NCBI RefSeq assembly: GCF_008085905.1
Contig: NZ_VSFF01000005.1
Span: forward strand, 530,851-594,850
Direction: 5' to 3'
DNA: 64,000 nt
Origin: Actinomadura syzygii
GTDB lineage: Bacteria > Actinomycetota > Actinomycetes > Streptosporangiales > Streptosporangiaceae
Part shown: one piece after another, positions 1 through 7,807 of the stretch
How the letters are laid out: the number at the start of each line of letters is the position of its first letter
Numbering within the stretch: position 1 is the stretch's first letter
Made by a program: the position numbers and the translations under genes
The notes under the pieces: model-generated
Seen by the model: the letters and a program-made list of their open reading frames with translations, nothing else
What the model was told of the DNA's origin: nothing
The model's database searches: none

Positions 1-822
1 TGGCAGGAGAAGACCCTTTCCGCGCTGGTGGTTGTTCTCAGCCATGCCTTTCGCGAAATACGGATACATGACGTCTCTCGCCTCCTGGCTGGTGCGTCCG
101 ACGTACCCGTGCGTGTTGATGCTGATCGGCAGTGCGCCGACGTCGTGTCCGGCCGCCGCGGCGGACTGCCGGTAGAGCTCGACGGTCTGCTCGTGCGACG
201 TCAACGGCCCGAGCAGCAGGGCGAGCGCCATGGGCAGCCCGAGCCGTCCGGTGCTGATGGCGGACGCGGGCGACCCGCCGACCCCGACCCAGATCGGAAG
301 CGTTCCGCCATTCGGGCGGGGCGCGACATCGGCGTCGATCAGGGGCGCGCGGAAACGTCCCTGCCAGGTGACCGGGTTCCGCTCGCGGATTCTGAGCAGC
401 AGGTCGAGCTTCTCGCGGAAAAGGTCGCCGTAGTCGCGCAGGTCGTAGCCGAAAAGCGGGAACGACTCGGTGTAGGAGCCGCGTCCCGCGATGATCTCGG
501 CCCGGCCGCCCGACAGCAGGTCGATCGTCGCGAACTGCTCCCAGACGCGCACCGGGTCCTCCGAGCTGAGGACGGTGACGGAACTCGTCAGCCGAATGCG
601 CTCGGTGTGCTCGGCCGCCGCCGCCAGCAGAATGGACGGCGCCGATCCGACGAAATCGCTGCGATGGTGCTCGCCGACGCCGAACACGTCGAGCCCCACT
701 TCGTCCGCGGCCTTCGCCTGTTCGATGGTTTCGCGGACGCGCCGCCGCGGCGACGGCGTCGCTCCGCCGAGGGGATCCTCGGTGATCTCGCCGAACGTCA
801 TGACGCCGATCTCGAATGCCAT
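1..822 (-). CDS. LLM-class flavin-dependent oxidoreductase (3' end cut by window edge)
   Basis: The reverse strand reads from an ATG (MAFEIGVMTFGEITEDP) through 274 codons to the window edge without a stop. The fold is the luciferase-like TIM barrel: FGVGEHH near residue 45, then ILLAAAAEHTERIRLTSSV and VWEQFATIDLLSGGRAEIIA, the usual core of LLM monooxygenases that use reduced FMN or F420. Members are usually about 330-350 residues, so roughly 70 C-terminal residues are missing here. It is divergently placed to a MarR gene across a 147-bp gap that holds a perfect palindrome, so MarR control is likely (inference). The substrate cannot be read from the sequence. Confidence 0.88.
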   Translation of the reverse strand, partial: MAFEIGVMTFGEITEDPLGGATPSPRRRVRETIEQAKAADEVGLDVFGVGEHHRSDFVGSAPSILLAAAAEHTERIRLTSSVTVLSSEDPVRVWEQFATIDLLSGGRAEIIAGRGSYTESFPLFGYDLRDYGDLFREKLDLLLRIRERNPVTWQGRFRAPLIDADVAPRPNGGTLPIWVGVGGSPASAISTGRLGLPMALALLLGPLTSHEQTVELYRQSAAAAGHDVGALPISINTHGYVGRTSQEARDVMYPYFAKGMAENNHQRGKGLLLP

Positions 823-908
823 TTCCGGTCCTCTCGGCCGTCGGTGGCGCCCGGTGTCCCCGGCCCGGCCGGTCGGGGGCGGCTGCCACCGTCACGGTCC
901 GAACAACT

Positions 909-922
909 TGCCTGCGCAGGCA
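909..922. promoter_or_regulatory. Perfect 14-bp palindrome between divergent LLM oxidoreductase and MarR genes
   Basis: TGCCTGCGCAGGCA is its own reverse complement and sits in the only gap between the two divergent genes, 48 bp before the MarR start. MarR dimers bind such short dyads, so it is a candidate operator controlling both genes; binding is inferred. Confidence 0.5.
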
Positions 923-969
923 GATATTCCGGGTTGTTCGGCGAGGTCGCGTCCGGATACCGTGCCGCC

Positions 970-1521
970 ATGGCGAGCGACAGGCTGCGGGACCTCGAGC
1001 AGGACGCATGGGGCGGATTCCTGCTGGCGCACGATCGGCTGTGGCGCACGCTGGAGGCGGGGCTCGCGCCGCTGAACGTGAGCATGGCCGAGTACAGCGT
1101 GCTGTCCCTGCTCTACGAGGCGGGCCCGGACGGCATGCGCATGTCCGACCTCGCGCAGCGCCGCCTCATGTCGACCGGCGGGTTCACCCGCCTCGCCGAC
1201 CGCCTCCAGAACCGCGGGCTGATCGAGCGGCGGCGGTCGGCCGTCGACGGCCGCGGCTTCGACGCGACCCTGACCGCCGACGGCCGGACGCTGATCCGCC
1301 GGGCCCGCCGCCGACACCACAACGATTTGCGGGAACTCTTCTTCGACCGGCTCGACGACGACCATCTCCGCTGCCTGGCCGAGATCTGGGCCCTCCTCGC
1401 CCCGTCCGACGAAAACGCCCCCGCTGACAAGAAGGCCCCCGCTGCCGAGAACAGCCCCGCCTCCGAGAAGGGCCACGGGGCGGGCGGGCCGGGTGCGGGC
1501 GGGAAGGGCGAAGGCCGGTAG
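970..1521 (+). CDS. MarR family transcriptional regulator
   Basis: The 183-residue protein carries a winged helix-turn-helix: MAEYSVLSLLYEAGPDG, then MRMSDLAQRRLMSTGGFTRL as recognition region and the wing GLIERRRSAVDGRGFDATLT, closely following the MarR pattern. The chosen ATG starts just before the first amphipathic helix (MASDRLRDLEQDAWGGF); the frame is open further upstream but that stretch lies opposite the neighbouring oxidoreductase gene. The last 35 residues are a low-complexity Ala/Lys/Gly tail that MarR proteins normally lack. Likely a ligand-responsive repressor of itself and of the divergent flavin oxidoreductase. Confidence 0.9.
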   Translation: MASDRLRDLEQDAWGGFLLAHDRLWRTLEAGLAPLNVSMAEYSVLSLLYEAGPDGMRMSDLAQRRLMSTGGFTRLADRLQNRGLIERRRSAVDGRGFDATLTADGRTLIRRARRRHHNDLRELFFDRLDDDHLRCLAEIWALLAPSDENAPADKKAPAAENSPASEKGHGAGGPGAGGKGEGR

Positions 1522-1544
1522 GCGCGTTAACGCGCCGAACGACG

Positions 1545-2321
1545 TCAGCCGGTTCGGGACAGGGAGTCGATCGCGGCGACGTCCTCCTTCGCGAGGCTGA
1601 ACCCTCCGAGGTCGAAATTGCTGGCGATGTGCTCCCGGCGCGACGACCGGGGCAGGATCACGATGTCGTGTTCGAGATGCCAACGAAGGACGACCTGCGC
1701 GGGAGAGACCCCGTACCGTTGGGCGACTCCGGCGATGGCCGGATCGCGCAGATCGGTGTTCTTCAGGCCGCTGTAGCCCTCAACGGCGATTCCCCGGCGG
1801 CGGTGCTCGTCCAGCAGCGCCGGATCGTGCTGCGCCGGGCTCCACGGGATCTGGTTGACCGCCGGTTGCCGTCCGGTCTCCTCGGTCAGCCGGTCGATGA
1901 GCGCGGGGCTGTAGTTGCTCACTCCCACGTTGCGGACCAGGCCCGCGTCCTTCGCCGCCAGCAGTTCCCGCCAGGTCGGGACGAGTTCGTCCTGCGCGGT
2001 CGGCCAGTGGATCAGCCAGAGGTCGACGTATTCGGTGTCGAGCAGGCGCAGGCTCGACTCCAGGGTGCGGCGGGCGTGCCGCGCGTCCTGCGGGCGCAGT
2101 TTCGTGGTGACGAAGACCTGCTCCCGGTCGAGGCCGCTGTCCTTCACGGCTTTGCCGACGTCCGCCTCGTTCTTGTAGAGCGTCGCCGTGTCGATATGCC
2201 GGTAGCCGATTTCCAGCGCCGCGCGCACCGATTCGTACGCCGCCTTGGAGCTCAGTTGCCACGTCCCGAAACCGATCGACGGCAGCGCGGTGCCGCCGGG
2301 CAGGTTCACAGTCAGATCCAT
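1545..2321 (-). CDS. Aldo/keto reductase
   Basis: A 258-residue NADPH-dependent (beta/alpha)8 reductase. The catalytic tetrad is visible: D44 and Y49 in GYRHIDTATLYKNE, K74 in VFVTTKL and H105 in DLWLIHWP. The C-terminal cofactor-binding part (VILPRSSRREHIASNFD) is present, and the length is normal for the short bacterial AKR5-type enzymes that reduce aldehydes, ketones or 2,5-diketogluconate-like compounds. I chose the ATG giving MDLTVNLPGGTALP because that is where family homology begins; an in-frame start eight codons earlier adds nothing recognisable. No operon partner is evident. Confidence 0.92.
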   Translation of the reverse strand: MDLTVNLPGGTALPSIGFGTWQLSSKAAYESVRAALEIGYRHIDTATLYKNEADVGKAVKDSGLDREQVFVTTKLRPQDARHARRTLESSLRLLDTEYVDLWLIHWPTAQDELVPTWRELLAAKDAGLVRNVGVSNYSPALIDRLTEETGRQPAVNQIPWSPAQHDPALLDEHRRRGIAVEGYSGLKNTDLRDPAIAGVAQRYGVSPAQVVLRWHLEHDIVILPRSSRREHIASNFDLGGFSLAKEDVAAIDSLSRTG

Positions 2322-2352
2322 GCGTGCCAGTCTGCCCGGCGACACCCCGCCC

Positions 2353-3447
2353 TCACCTCGATCGGGGCTTGTACGACTTCGGCAGCCGCATCCCGCGCTC
2401 GGCCATGATCTGGCGGACGCGGTCCGGGTAGTCGGTGATGATGCCGTCCACGCCGAGGTCCATGAGGGCCTTGACGGTGGCGGGGTCGTCGCACGTCCAG
2501 GGAATGACCTTCAAGCCCCTCCGGTGCGCCTCGGACACCATGGTCCGGTCGGGGTAGAAGCGGAATCCCGGGTCGCCGATCTTCCCGTTCTGCGGGAAGC
2601 CGTAATTGGGAGAGAGCGCCGTGACACCCGGAATCTCGGCGGCCGTCCGCACGAAGTCGCCGCCGAAGTCGTCGGCGTCGAGACCGCCGAGCCACGGCGA
2701 GGCGCCGGGCTTTCCGACCTGGAGGAAGTCGTAGTTCGTCAGCGCCACCAGCGGCCATCGCGGCGCGAGCCGGTGCATGTACTTCAACGCGCCCCAGTCG
2801 AACGACTGGATGGTGACCTGGCGTTCGATGCCGGACGCGCGGATCTCCTCGAACACCCGGCGGACGAACAGTTCGCGCGGCGCGGTCTGCTCGGGCGCGC
2901 CCGCCTCCACCTTGGTCTCGATATTGAGCTTGACCTGCTTCGCGTTGTAGCGCTTGACGAGGTTCAGGACGTCCTTGAGCTCGATCATCCGGAAACCGCG
3001 GACGACCTCCTGCTCGGGGAAACCGGGCAGTTGCTGGTAACCGCAGTCCATGGTCTTGATCTGCGCCAGCGTCAGATCCTTGATGTACTTCCCGACATAC
3101 GGATACATCGGGTCACCAGGCGTGACCGGCCCGGTGTCGCGGCATTTCTGCGCGCTTATCTGGCGGTCGTGGTTGACGACCACCTTCCTGTCCTTGGTGA
3201 CGTGCGTGTCCAACTCCAGGGTGGTGACGCCCAGGCGCATCGCCTTCCCGAAACCCTCCAGCGATTCCTCGGTGGTCAGCCCGAGCCCGCCACGGTGGGC
3301 TTGCAGGTCGAAATGGGTCTTCTGAGGCGGCACCCCGGAACCCCCGGGCCCCGCCGCCGCATAGGCGGCGACCGGCGCGGCCACCGTCGCCGCGAGGGCC
3401 AGAGCGGACACACAGGTCAGTCTCGTCAGCGCATGGCGCACGGACAT
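2353..3447 (-). CDS. Secreted glycerophosphodiester phosphodiesterase
   Basis: A 364-residue exported enzyme splitting glycerophosphodiesters into glycerol-3-phosphate and an alcohol. Residues 1-32 form a Sec signal peptide (positive MSVRHALTR, hydrophobic core, AYA cleavage region). The GDPD signature follows: LQAHRGG, then EESLEGFGKAM, and TLELDTHVTKD with NHD, giving the metal-binding and catalytic His/Glu/Asp set; the C-terminal WTCDDPATVKALMDLGVDGI TIM-barrel end is typical. Start choice: a GGAGGT lies 5-7 bases before this ATG, whereas the ATG four codons upstream overlaps that ribosome site. Probably scavenges phosphate or cell-wall teichoic-acid units. Confidence 0.92.
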   Translation of the reverse strand: MSVRHALTRLTCVSALALAATVAAPVAAYAAAGPGGSGVPPQKTHFDLQAHRGGLGLTTEESLEGFGKAMRLGVTTLELDTHVTKDRKVVVNHDRQISAQKCRDTGPVTPGDPMYPYVGKYIKDLTLAQIKTMDCGYQQLPGFPEQEVVRGFRMIELKDVLNLVKRYNAKQVKLNIETKVEAGAPEQTAPRELFVRRVFEEIRASGIERQVTIQSFDWGALKYMHRLAPRWPLVALTNYDFLQVGKPGASPWLGGLDADDFGGDFVRTAAEIPGVTALSPNYGFPQNGKIGDPGFRFYPDRTMVSEAHRRGLKVIPWTCDDPATVKALMDLGVDGIITDYPDRVRQIMAERGMRLPKSYKPRSR

Positions 3448-3621
3448 CGGAACCTCCATATCTCCTGATCAGCCCCACGACGCTAGAACGATCACCGCGG
3501 CCCATAGTTGACGCTGCGTGATCCCACCGTGAATGTTCACAAAACCCGCGGACACCAGCGAAAACACCGCACCCACTGCTTTGATGCACATTGAGCGTCG
3601 CGGACCACGGGAAGGGCATCG

Positions 3622-4677
3622 ATGGCGGGGATCTGGCAGGAGACGGACGACGGCCTGGTGGCCCTGCGGCCCGAGCCGTTCAAGCGGGAGCAGATCCTGC
3701 ACGACAGCATCGAACGAGGCGCGGCGATGCTCCCGCTTCCCGGCCAGCCGACCCTCGTCATGCTGGGACGGGAAGTGCAATTGGGCACCGGCTACGCCGA
3801 CCTCATCGCAGTGGAGGCCGAGACCGCGCGTCCCGTGGTCATCGAGGTGAAACTCGCGTCCAACACCGACCGTAGGCAGGTGTTCACGCAGACGCTCGGA
3901 TATGCGTCCTATCTGTTCGGCCTGTCCGCCGCGGATTTCGACCAGCTCCTGCGCTCGCATCTAGCCGGACGCGGTTACGCCTCGGTGGCCGAGGCCGTCG
4001 CCGCCGAGGTCGGTGACGGGTCGATCGACACCGAGTCGTTCAATGCCCGTATGGGCCAGGCGTTGGACGACGGGCGGTTCCGTTGCGTGGTCGTCCTGGA
4101 CGCCGCGCCCGCCGACCTCATCGAACTCACCGGCTATTTGCAGGCCGTCACCAATGACCGTCTCGACATCGACGTGGTGACCGTCGCCGCGTACACGATC
4201 CAGGGCGCTCGGGTATTGGTGCCGCAATTGGTCGAGCCGCAGCGTGTGACGGCGCTGCCGGAGGTGACGTCCGCCCGCAAGGAGGCCAAACCGGAACCGG
4301 GCGCGCAGGCGTTCGCCGAAAGCGTCGCCGAAGCCGATCCCGCGCACCGGGAACTGCTGCGGCGGCTGCTCGACTGGGCGAAACACCTTGAGAGCGAGGG
4401 CCTGGCCGTCCTTTACACCACGGTCGGCAAGGGACGCTGGGTGCTCAATCCGCGGCTTCCGGGCCAGAATCGCGGACTGGTCACCATCTGGAACGACGGT
4501 GGTGCCTATGTCAGCCCGCAGCGTTCGGTCATCGAGGCCGAAGCGCCGTTGACGCTGGCCCGCCTGGATCAACGCCTTCCCGGTGAGATCCGGCAGAACA
4601 ACTACATCACCAGCGCGTTGACCCAGGACGTTCTTGCCCTGCTCACCGACGCTTACGTGGAAGCCCGCAAGCCCTAG
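3622..4677 (+). CDS. PD-(D/E)XK nuclease-like protein (NucS/DUF91-like N-terminal domain)
   Basis: A 351-residue cytoplasmic protein. Residues 40-100 resemble the nuclease core of NucS-like endonucleases: LGREVQLGTGYADLIAVE gives D60, and VVIEVKL gives E75 and K77, the D...ExK metal site. It is followed by QTLGYASYL. Residues 230-350 form a separate domain resembling the extra C-terminal part of DUF4268-like proteins (HLESEGLAVLYTTVGKGRWVL). It is not canonical actinobacterial NucS, which is about 225 residues. The ATG has GAAGGG seven bases upstream. It may act in DNA repair or defence; no neighbouring defence genes support the latter. Confidence 0.6.
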   Translation: MAGIWQETDDGLVALRPEPFKREQILHDSIERGAAMLPLPGQPTLVMLGREVQLGTGYADLIAVEAETARPVVIEVKLASNTDRRQVFTQTLGYASYLFGLSAADFDQLLRSHLAGRGYASVAEAVAAEVGDGSIDTESFNARMGQALDDGRFRCVVVLDAAPADLIELTGYLQAVTNDRLDIDVVTVAAYTIQGARVLVPQLVEPQRVTALPEVTSARKEAKPEPGAQAFAESVAEADPAHRELLRRLLDWAKHLESEGLAVLYTTVGKGRWVLNPRLPGQNRGLVTIWNDGGAYVSPQRSVIEAEAPLTLARLDQRLPGEIRQNNYITSALTQDVLALLTDAYVEARKP

Positions 4678-4700
4678 ACTCCGCCTAAAAGGGAGGGTCC

Positions 4701-5861
4701 ATGGGAAAGCCGACGACCGCCGACCTGTCGAAGGACCTGGGCGGATTCGCTCTGTGGCCGGATAACGTTTTCTGGTCTTTCCAATTTCTGAGGCTGGTCG
4801 GCCAGGCGTACGCCGGTGGCGCGGATTTCACCGAGTGCTATCTCGCCGTCCGGGACGTCCAGGCCGGTGACGTGGACACCTGGCACGACCGCTTCACCAC
4901 CCTGGCCGGCGATCTCGAGCGGCGGGCGGAGCGGGAGGCGGCCGGAGGCCACACGGTGTCGGCCAGGGACAGTTGGCTGCGGGCGAGCAACTACTACCGC
5001 GCGGGCGCGTTCTTCTACCCCGTCCCCGACCCGCGCCACGCGGCGGCGATCGAGGCCCGGCGGCGCTGTTTCCTTGCCTACGCCGAACACGCCGACCACG
5101 AGATCGAGCGGGTCGAGGTGCCCTACGGCGACGAGACCCTGCCGGGATACCGGTTCTCGCCGTCCGCCGACGTGCAGCGTCCGACCCCCGCGCTGGTCAT
5201 CTTCGGCGGCGCGGACGCGGTGGCCGAGGAGATGTACATCTTCCTCGGCAGGGCGCTGACCGAGCGGGGGTTCACCGTCCTCGCGATCGACGGCCCCGGG
5301 CAGGGCGAGGCACTGCGGCGCGGCATGCTCGCCCGGCACGACACCGAGGTCCCGGTGGGCGCGGCCGTGGACTGGTTGCGGGCCCGTCCCGACGTGGATC
5401 CGGAGCGGATCGGCGTGGTCGGGCAGAGCCTCGGCGGCTACTACGCGCCGCGCGCCGCCGCCTTCGACCCCCGGCTGAAGGCGTGCGTGGTCTGGGGCGC
5501 CTGCTACGCCGTCCCGATGCCGGACGCGGTCCCGCCGGACGACCCGACCTTCACCCACCGCCTCGAACACGAAAAGGCCATCTTCGGCGGCGAGACCTTG
5601 GAAGAGGTCAAGGAACGGGTCGCGCCGTTCACGCTGGAGGGGGTGGCCGAACGCATCGCCTGCCCGATCCTCATCCTGCACGGCGAGTCCGACACGCTAA
5701 TCCCGCTGGAAGACGCCCGCCGCCTACACCGCGAGGTCTCCCACGACTACAAGCAGCTAATCATCTACCCCGCAGGTCAACCCGGCTGCACGCATTGCCA
5801 GGTAGACGCGCTGTCAGTCGTCCACCACGACATAGGCGACTGGCTAGAGCGCGTCCTCTGA
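4701..5861 (+). CDS. Alpha/beta hydrolase, FrsA/2,6-dihydropseudooxynicotine hydrolase-like
   Basis: A 386-residue hydrolase with a helical N-terminal cap (about residues 1-140, including SARDSWLRASNYYRAGAFFY) and a C-terminal alpha/beta core. The nucleophile is the Ser in VVGQSLGGYYAPRAAA; AIDGPGQGEA forms the loop before it; LHGESDTLIPLEDA holds the acid and a His lies near the end. This cap plus core layout is that of FrsA and C-C bond hydrolases such as dihydropseudooxynicotine hydrolase. A related gene lies 660 bp downstream. AAAAGGGAGG precedes the ATG. Substrate unknown. Confidence 0.85.
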   Translation: MGKPTTADLSKDLGGFALWPDNVFWSFQFLRLVGQAYAGGADFTECYLAVRDVQAGDVDTWHDRFTTLAGDLERRAEREAAGGHTVSARDSWLRASNYYRAGAFFYPVPDPRHAAAIEARRRCFLAYAEHADHEIERVEVPYGDETLPGYRFSPSADVQRPTPALVIFGGADAVAEEMYIFLGRALTERGFTVLAIDGPGQGEALRRGMLARHDTEVPVGAAVDWLRARPDVDPERIGVVGQSLGGYYAPRAAAFDPRLKACVVWGACYAVPMPDAVPPDDPTFTHRLEHEKAIFGGETLEEVKERVAPFTLEGVAERIACPILILHGESDTLIPLEDARRLHREVSHDYKQLIIYPAGQPGCTHCQVDALSVVHHDIGDWLERVL

Positions 5862-5891
5862 CGGACGTAATGATCGCGTCGAATCGCTCGA

Positions 5892-6404
5892 TCAGTCCGG
5901 ACGGAGTTCACGGCGGCAGTGGGCGGCGAAGGCGTCGATGGCGCGATTCAGCGGCTCCTGTTCCGCCGCCGGGGCGGGGCTCATGGGGACACCCGCGAGG
6001 AACGTGTCCCGCAGTTGGTCGCTGATGCTCCGGCACAACTCGGAAACCTTGTTCGCGGCCAGAATGGCCTCCTCCGAGCCGACGATCTCAACCCGCGCGT
6101 GCGCCTGGTTGAACGCCGTGACCAGCTCGTCGGCCTCGTTGATCATCCTGGTCGCCTCGTCTCCCGCCGGAATGCCGCGCGAGAATCGGATGGCCGATAA
6201 TGCTAGGAAGCGGGCGTCGGTATAGGCGATATCCAGGAAATGGGAGTAGGCGTCCGTGCGCTCTCGCATCCGGCTCAGATGACGCTCGTGAACGTGCCTC
6301 CGTCCATCCGCCCGGCTGGCCGTGAGCGCGGTGAGCGACGCACCCCCGAACGCGCCGAGAAGCGTCGACCCGGCCGTGATGAAGTTCGTCCAGGGGAACG
6401 ACAT
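5892..6404 (-). CDS. Small membrane-anchored protein of unknown function
   Basis: About 170 residues from the ATG giving MSFPWTNFITAGSTLLGAFG. One N-terminal hydrophobic helix (residues 7-28) is followed by a charged, mainly helical cytoplasmic-looking domain (RADGRRHVHERHLSRMRERTD onwards) that could form a coiled coil. I do not recognise a family beyond the common actinobacterial type of one-helix protein of unknown function. Starts 66 and 72 bases upstream are possible but none has a good ribosome site. It lies opposite two related hydrolase genes and is probably transcribed alone. Confidence 0.6.
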   Translation of the reverse strand: MSFPWTNFITAGSTLLGAFGGASLTALTASRADGRRHVHERHLSRMRERTDAYSHFLDIAYTDARFLALSAIRFSRGIPAGDEATRMINEADELVTAFNQAHARVEIVGSEEAILAANKVSELCRSISDQLRDTFLAGVPMSPAPAAEQEPLNRAIDAFAAHCRRELRPD

Positions 6405-6520
6405 GAACAGCACAATGCCATGCGCGGAACGGTACTTGGGGGTTCGCCTGGGGGTTGGCCCTAGGGACATGGCCAAGGGATCGCGCTGACGATGGGAGTC
6501 CTTCGAGCGAAAGGAATCCC

Positions 6521-7741
6521 ATGAATACCGTGATGGGCAGGCGTTCCGACTTCTTCGTCGATCCGGGGATGAACTCGATGGCGCGGGCGATGCTCGGCCG
6601 CGTCTACACCGGTGCGGCCGACGCCGGTGAGGCGCTGGCGACGTTCGACCGCGTCATCGACGGCGACGCCGCCTCGTGGGCACGTGAATGGGAGGCGACG
6701 GCCGACCGCGTCGCCGCGATCGGCGCCGACTGCCTGCGCCGGGGCCACCCGGTCAGCGGGCGCGACGCCCTGCTCCGCGCCGCGACGTACTACACGGCGT
6801 GCGTGGTGATGGCCGACGGGTGCGCGGAGCCCGAGACCGTCAGGGCGCGGACGTTCGCCGCCTACCGCAGGTGCTGGGAGCGGTACCTCGACCTGCTGGA
6901 CGACCCGCCCGAGCGCCTCGACGTCCCGTACGAGGGCACGACGATGCCCGGCTGGTTCCTCGCCGCGCCAGGCGACGGGCCGAAGCCGACGCTGGTGGCG
7001 GTCAACGGCGCGGACGGCGCGCTCAGCTTCCTGTGGCCCGGCCACGCCTCCCAGGCGGCGGCGCGCGGTTACAACGTGGTGCTGTTCGACGGTCCGGGAC
7101 AGCAGCGCATGCTGTTCGAGCGGGGCATTCCGTTCCGGCCCGACTGGGAGCACGTCGTCCGGCCGGTCGTAGATGAGGTGCTAGGCCGGGATGACGTCGA
7201 CCCAAACCGGCTCGTCCTCTACGCCGTCAGCCAGGGCGGCTACTGGGGCCCGCGCGCGCTGGCGTTCGAGCACCGGTTCGCGGCGGCGGTCATCGACGGC
7301 GGGGTGGTCGACGTGTCCGAGGCGTGGGGCGCCCTCCTGTCGCCCGAGCTGAAGGCGATGCTCGACGCCGGGGAGCGCGAAAAGTTCAACGCGGCGATCG
7401 ACACCATCCCGGCCGACCTCAAGCGGGTCATCACCTGGCGCGCCAAGCCGTACGGCTGCCCGACCGTCTACGACACCTACCGCGAGGTCGAGCGCTACCG
7501 GATCACGCCGGAGCTCGCCGCGCGGATCACCACGCCGGTGCTGATCGCCGACCCCGACGACGAGCGGTACTTCACCGGTCAGCCCGAGCGCCTGTACGAG
7601 ATGCTCCGCGGTGAGAAGACGCTCGTCCGCTTCACCGAGGCCGAGGGGGCGGCCGGGCACTGCGAGCCGATGGCGCGGGCCCTCGCCGCGCAGCGCTTCT
7701 TCGACTTCCTCGACGGGCAGGTCGGACTCACCGGCTCCTGA
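6521..7741 (+). CDS. Alpha/beta hydrolase, FrsA/2,6-dihydropseudooxynicotine hydrolase-like (second copy)
   Basis: A 406-residue relative of the hydrolase at 4701-5861: the same N-terminal cap (PVSGRDALLRAATYYTACVV), DGPGQQRML loop, and a core with the nucleophile Ser in YAVSQGGYWGPRALAFEH. The first Gly of the usual GxSxG is replaced by Ala (AVSQG). The acid loop is LIADPDDERYFTGQPE and a C-terminal His (GHCEPM) completes the triad. The two proteins are clearly diverged, so this is an old duplication or parallel recruitment. GAAAGGA precedes the chosen ATG (MNTVMGRRSDFF) by five bases; in-frame starts further upstream have no ribosome site. Confidence 0.85.
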   Translation: MNTVMGRRSDFFVDPGMNSMARAMLGRVYTGAADAGEALATFDRVIDGDAASWAREWEATADRVAAIGADCLRRGHPVSGRDALLRAATYYTACVVMADGCAEPETVRARTFAAYRRCWERYLDLLDDPPERLDVPYEGTTMPGWFLAAPGDGPKPTLVAVNGADGALSFLWPGHASQAAARGYNVVLFDGPGQQRMLFERGIPFRPDWEHVVRPVVDEVLGRDDVDPNRLVLYAVSQGGYWGPRALAFEHRFAAAVIDGGVVDVSEAWGALLSPELKAMLDAGEREKFNAAIDTIPADLKRVITWRAKPYGCPTVYDTYREVERYRITPELAARITTPVLIADPDDERYFTGQPERLYEMLRGEKTLVRFTEAEGAAGHCEPMARALAAQRFFDFLDGQVGLTGS

Positions 7742-7807
7742 CCTCCCGCCGGGCGGTGCCCCTCGTAGGATCGGCGGCAGCGCACGCGGTCGGGGGAGCG
7801 AGTCGGG

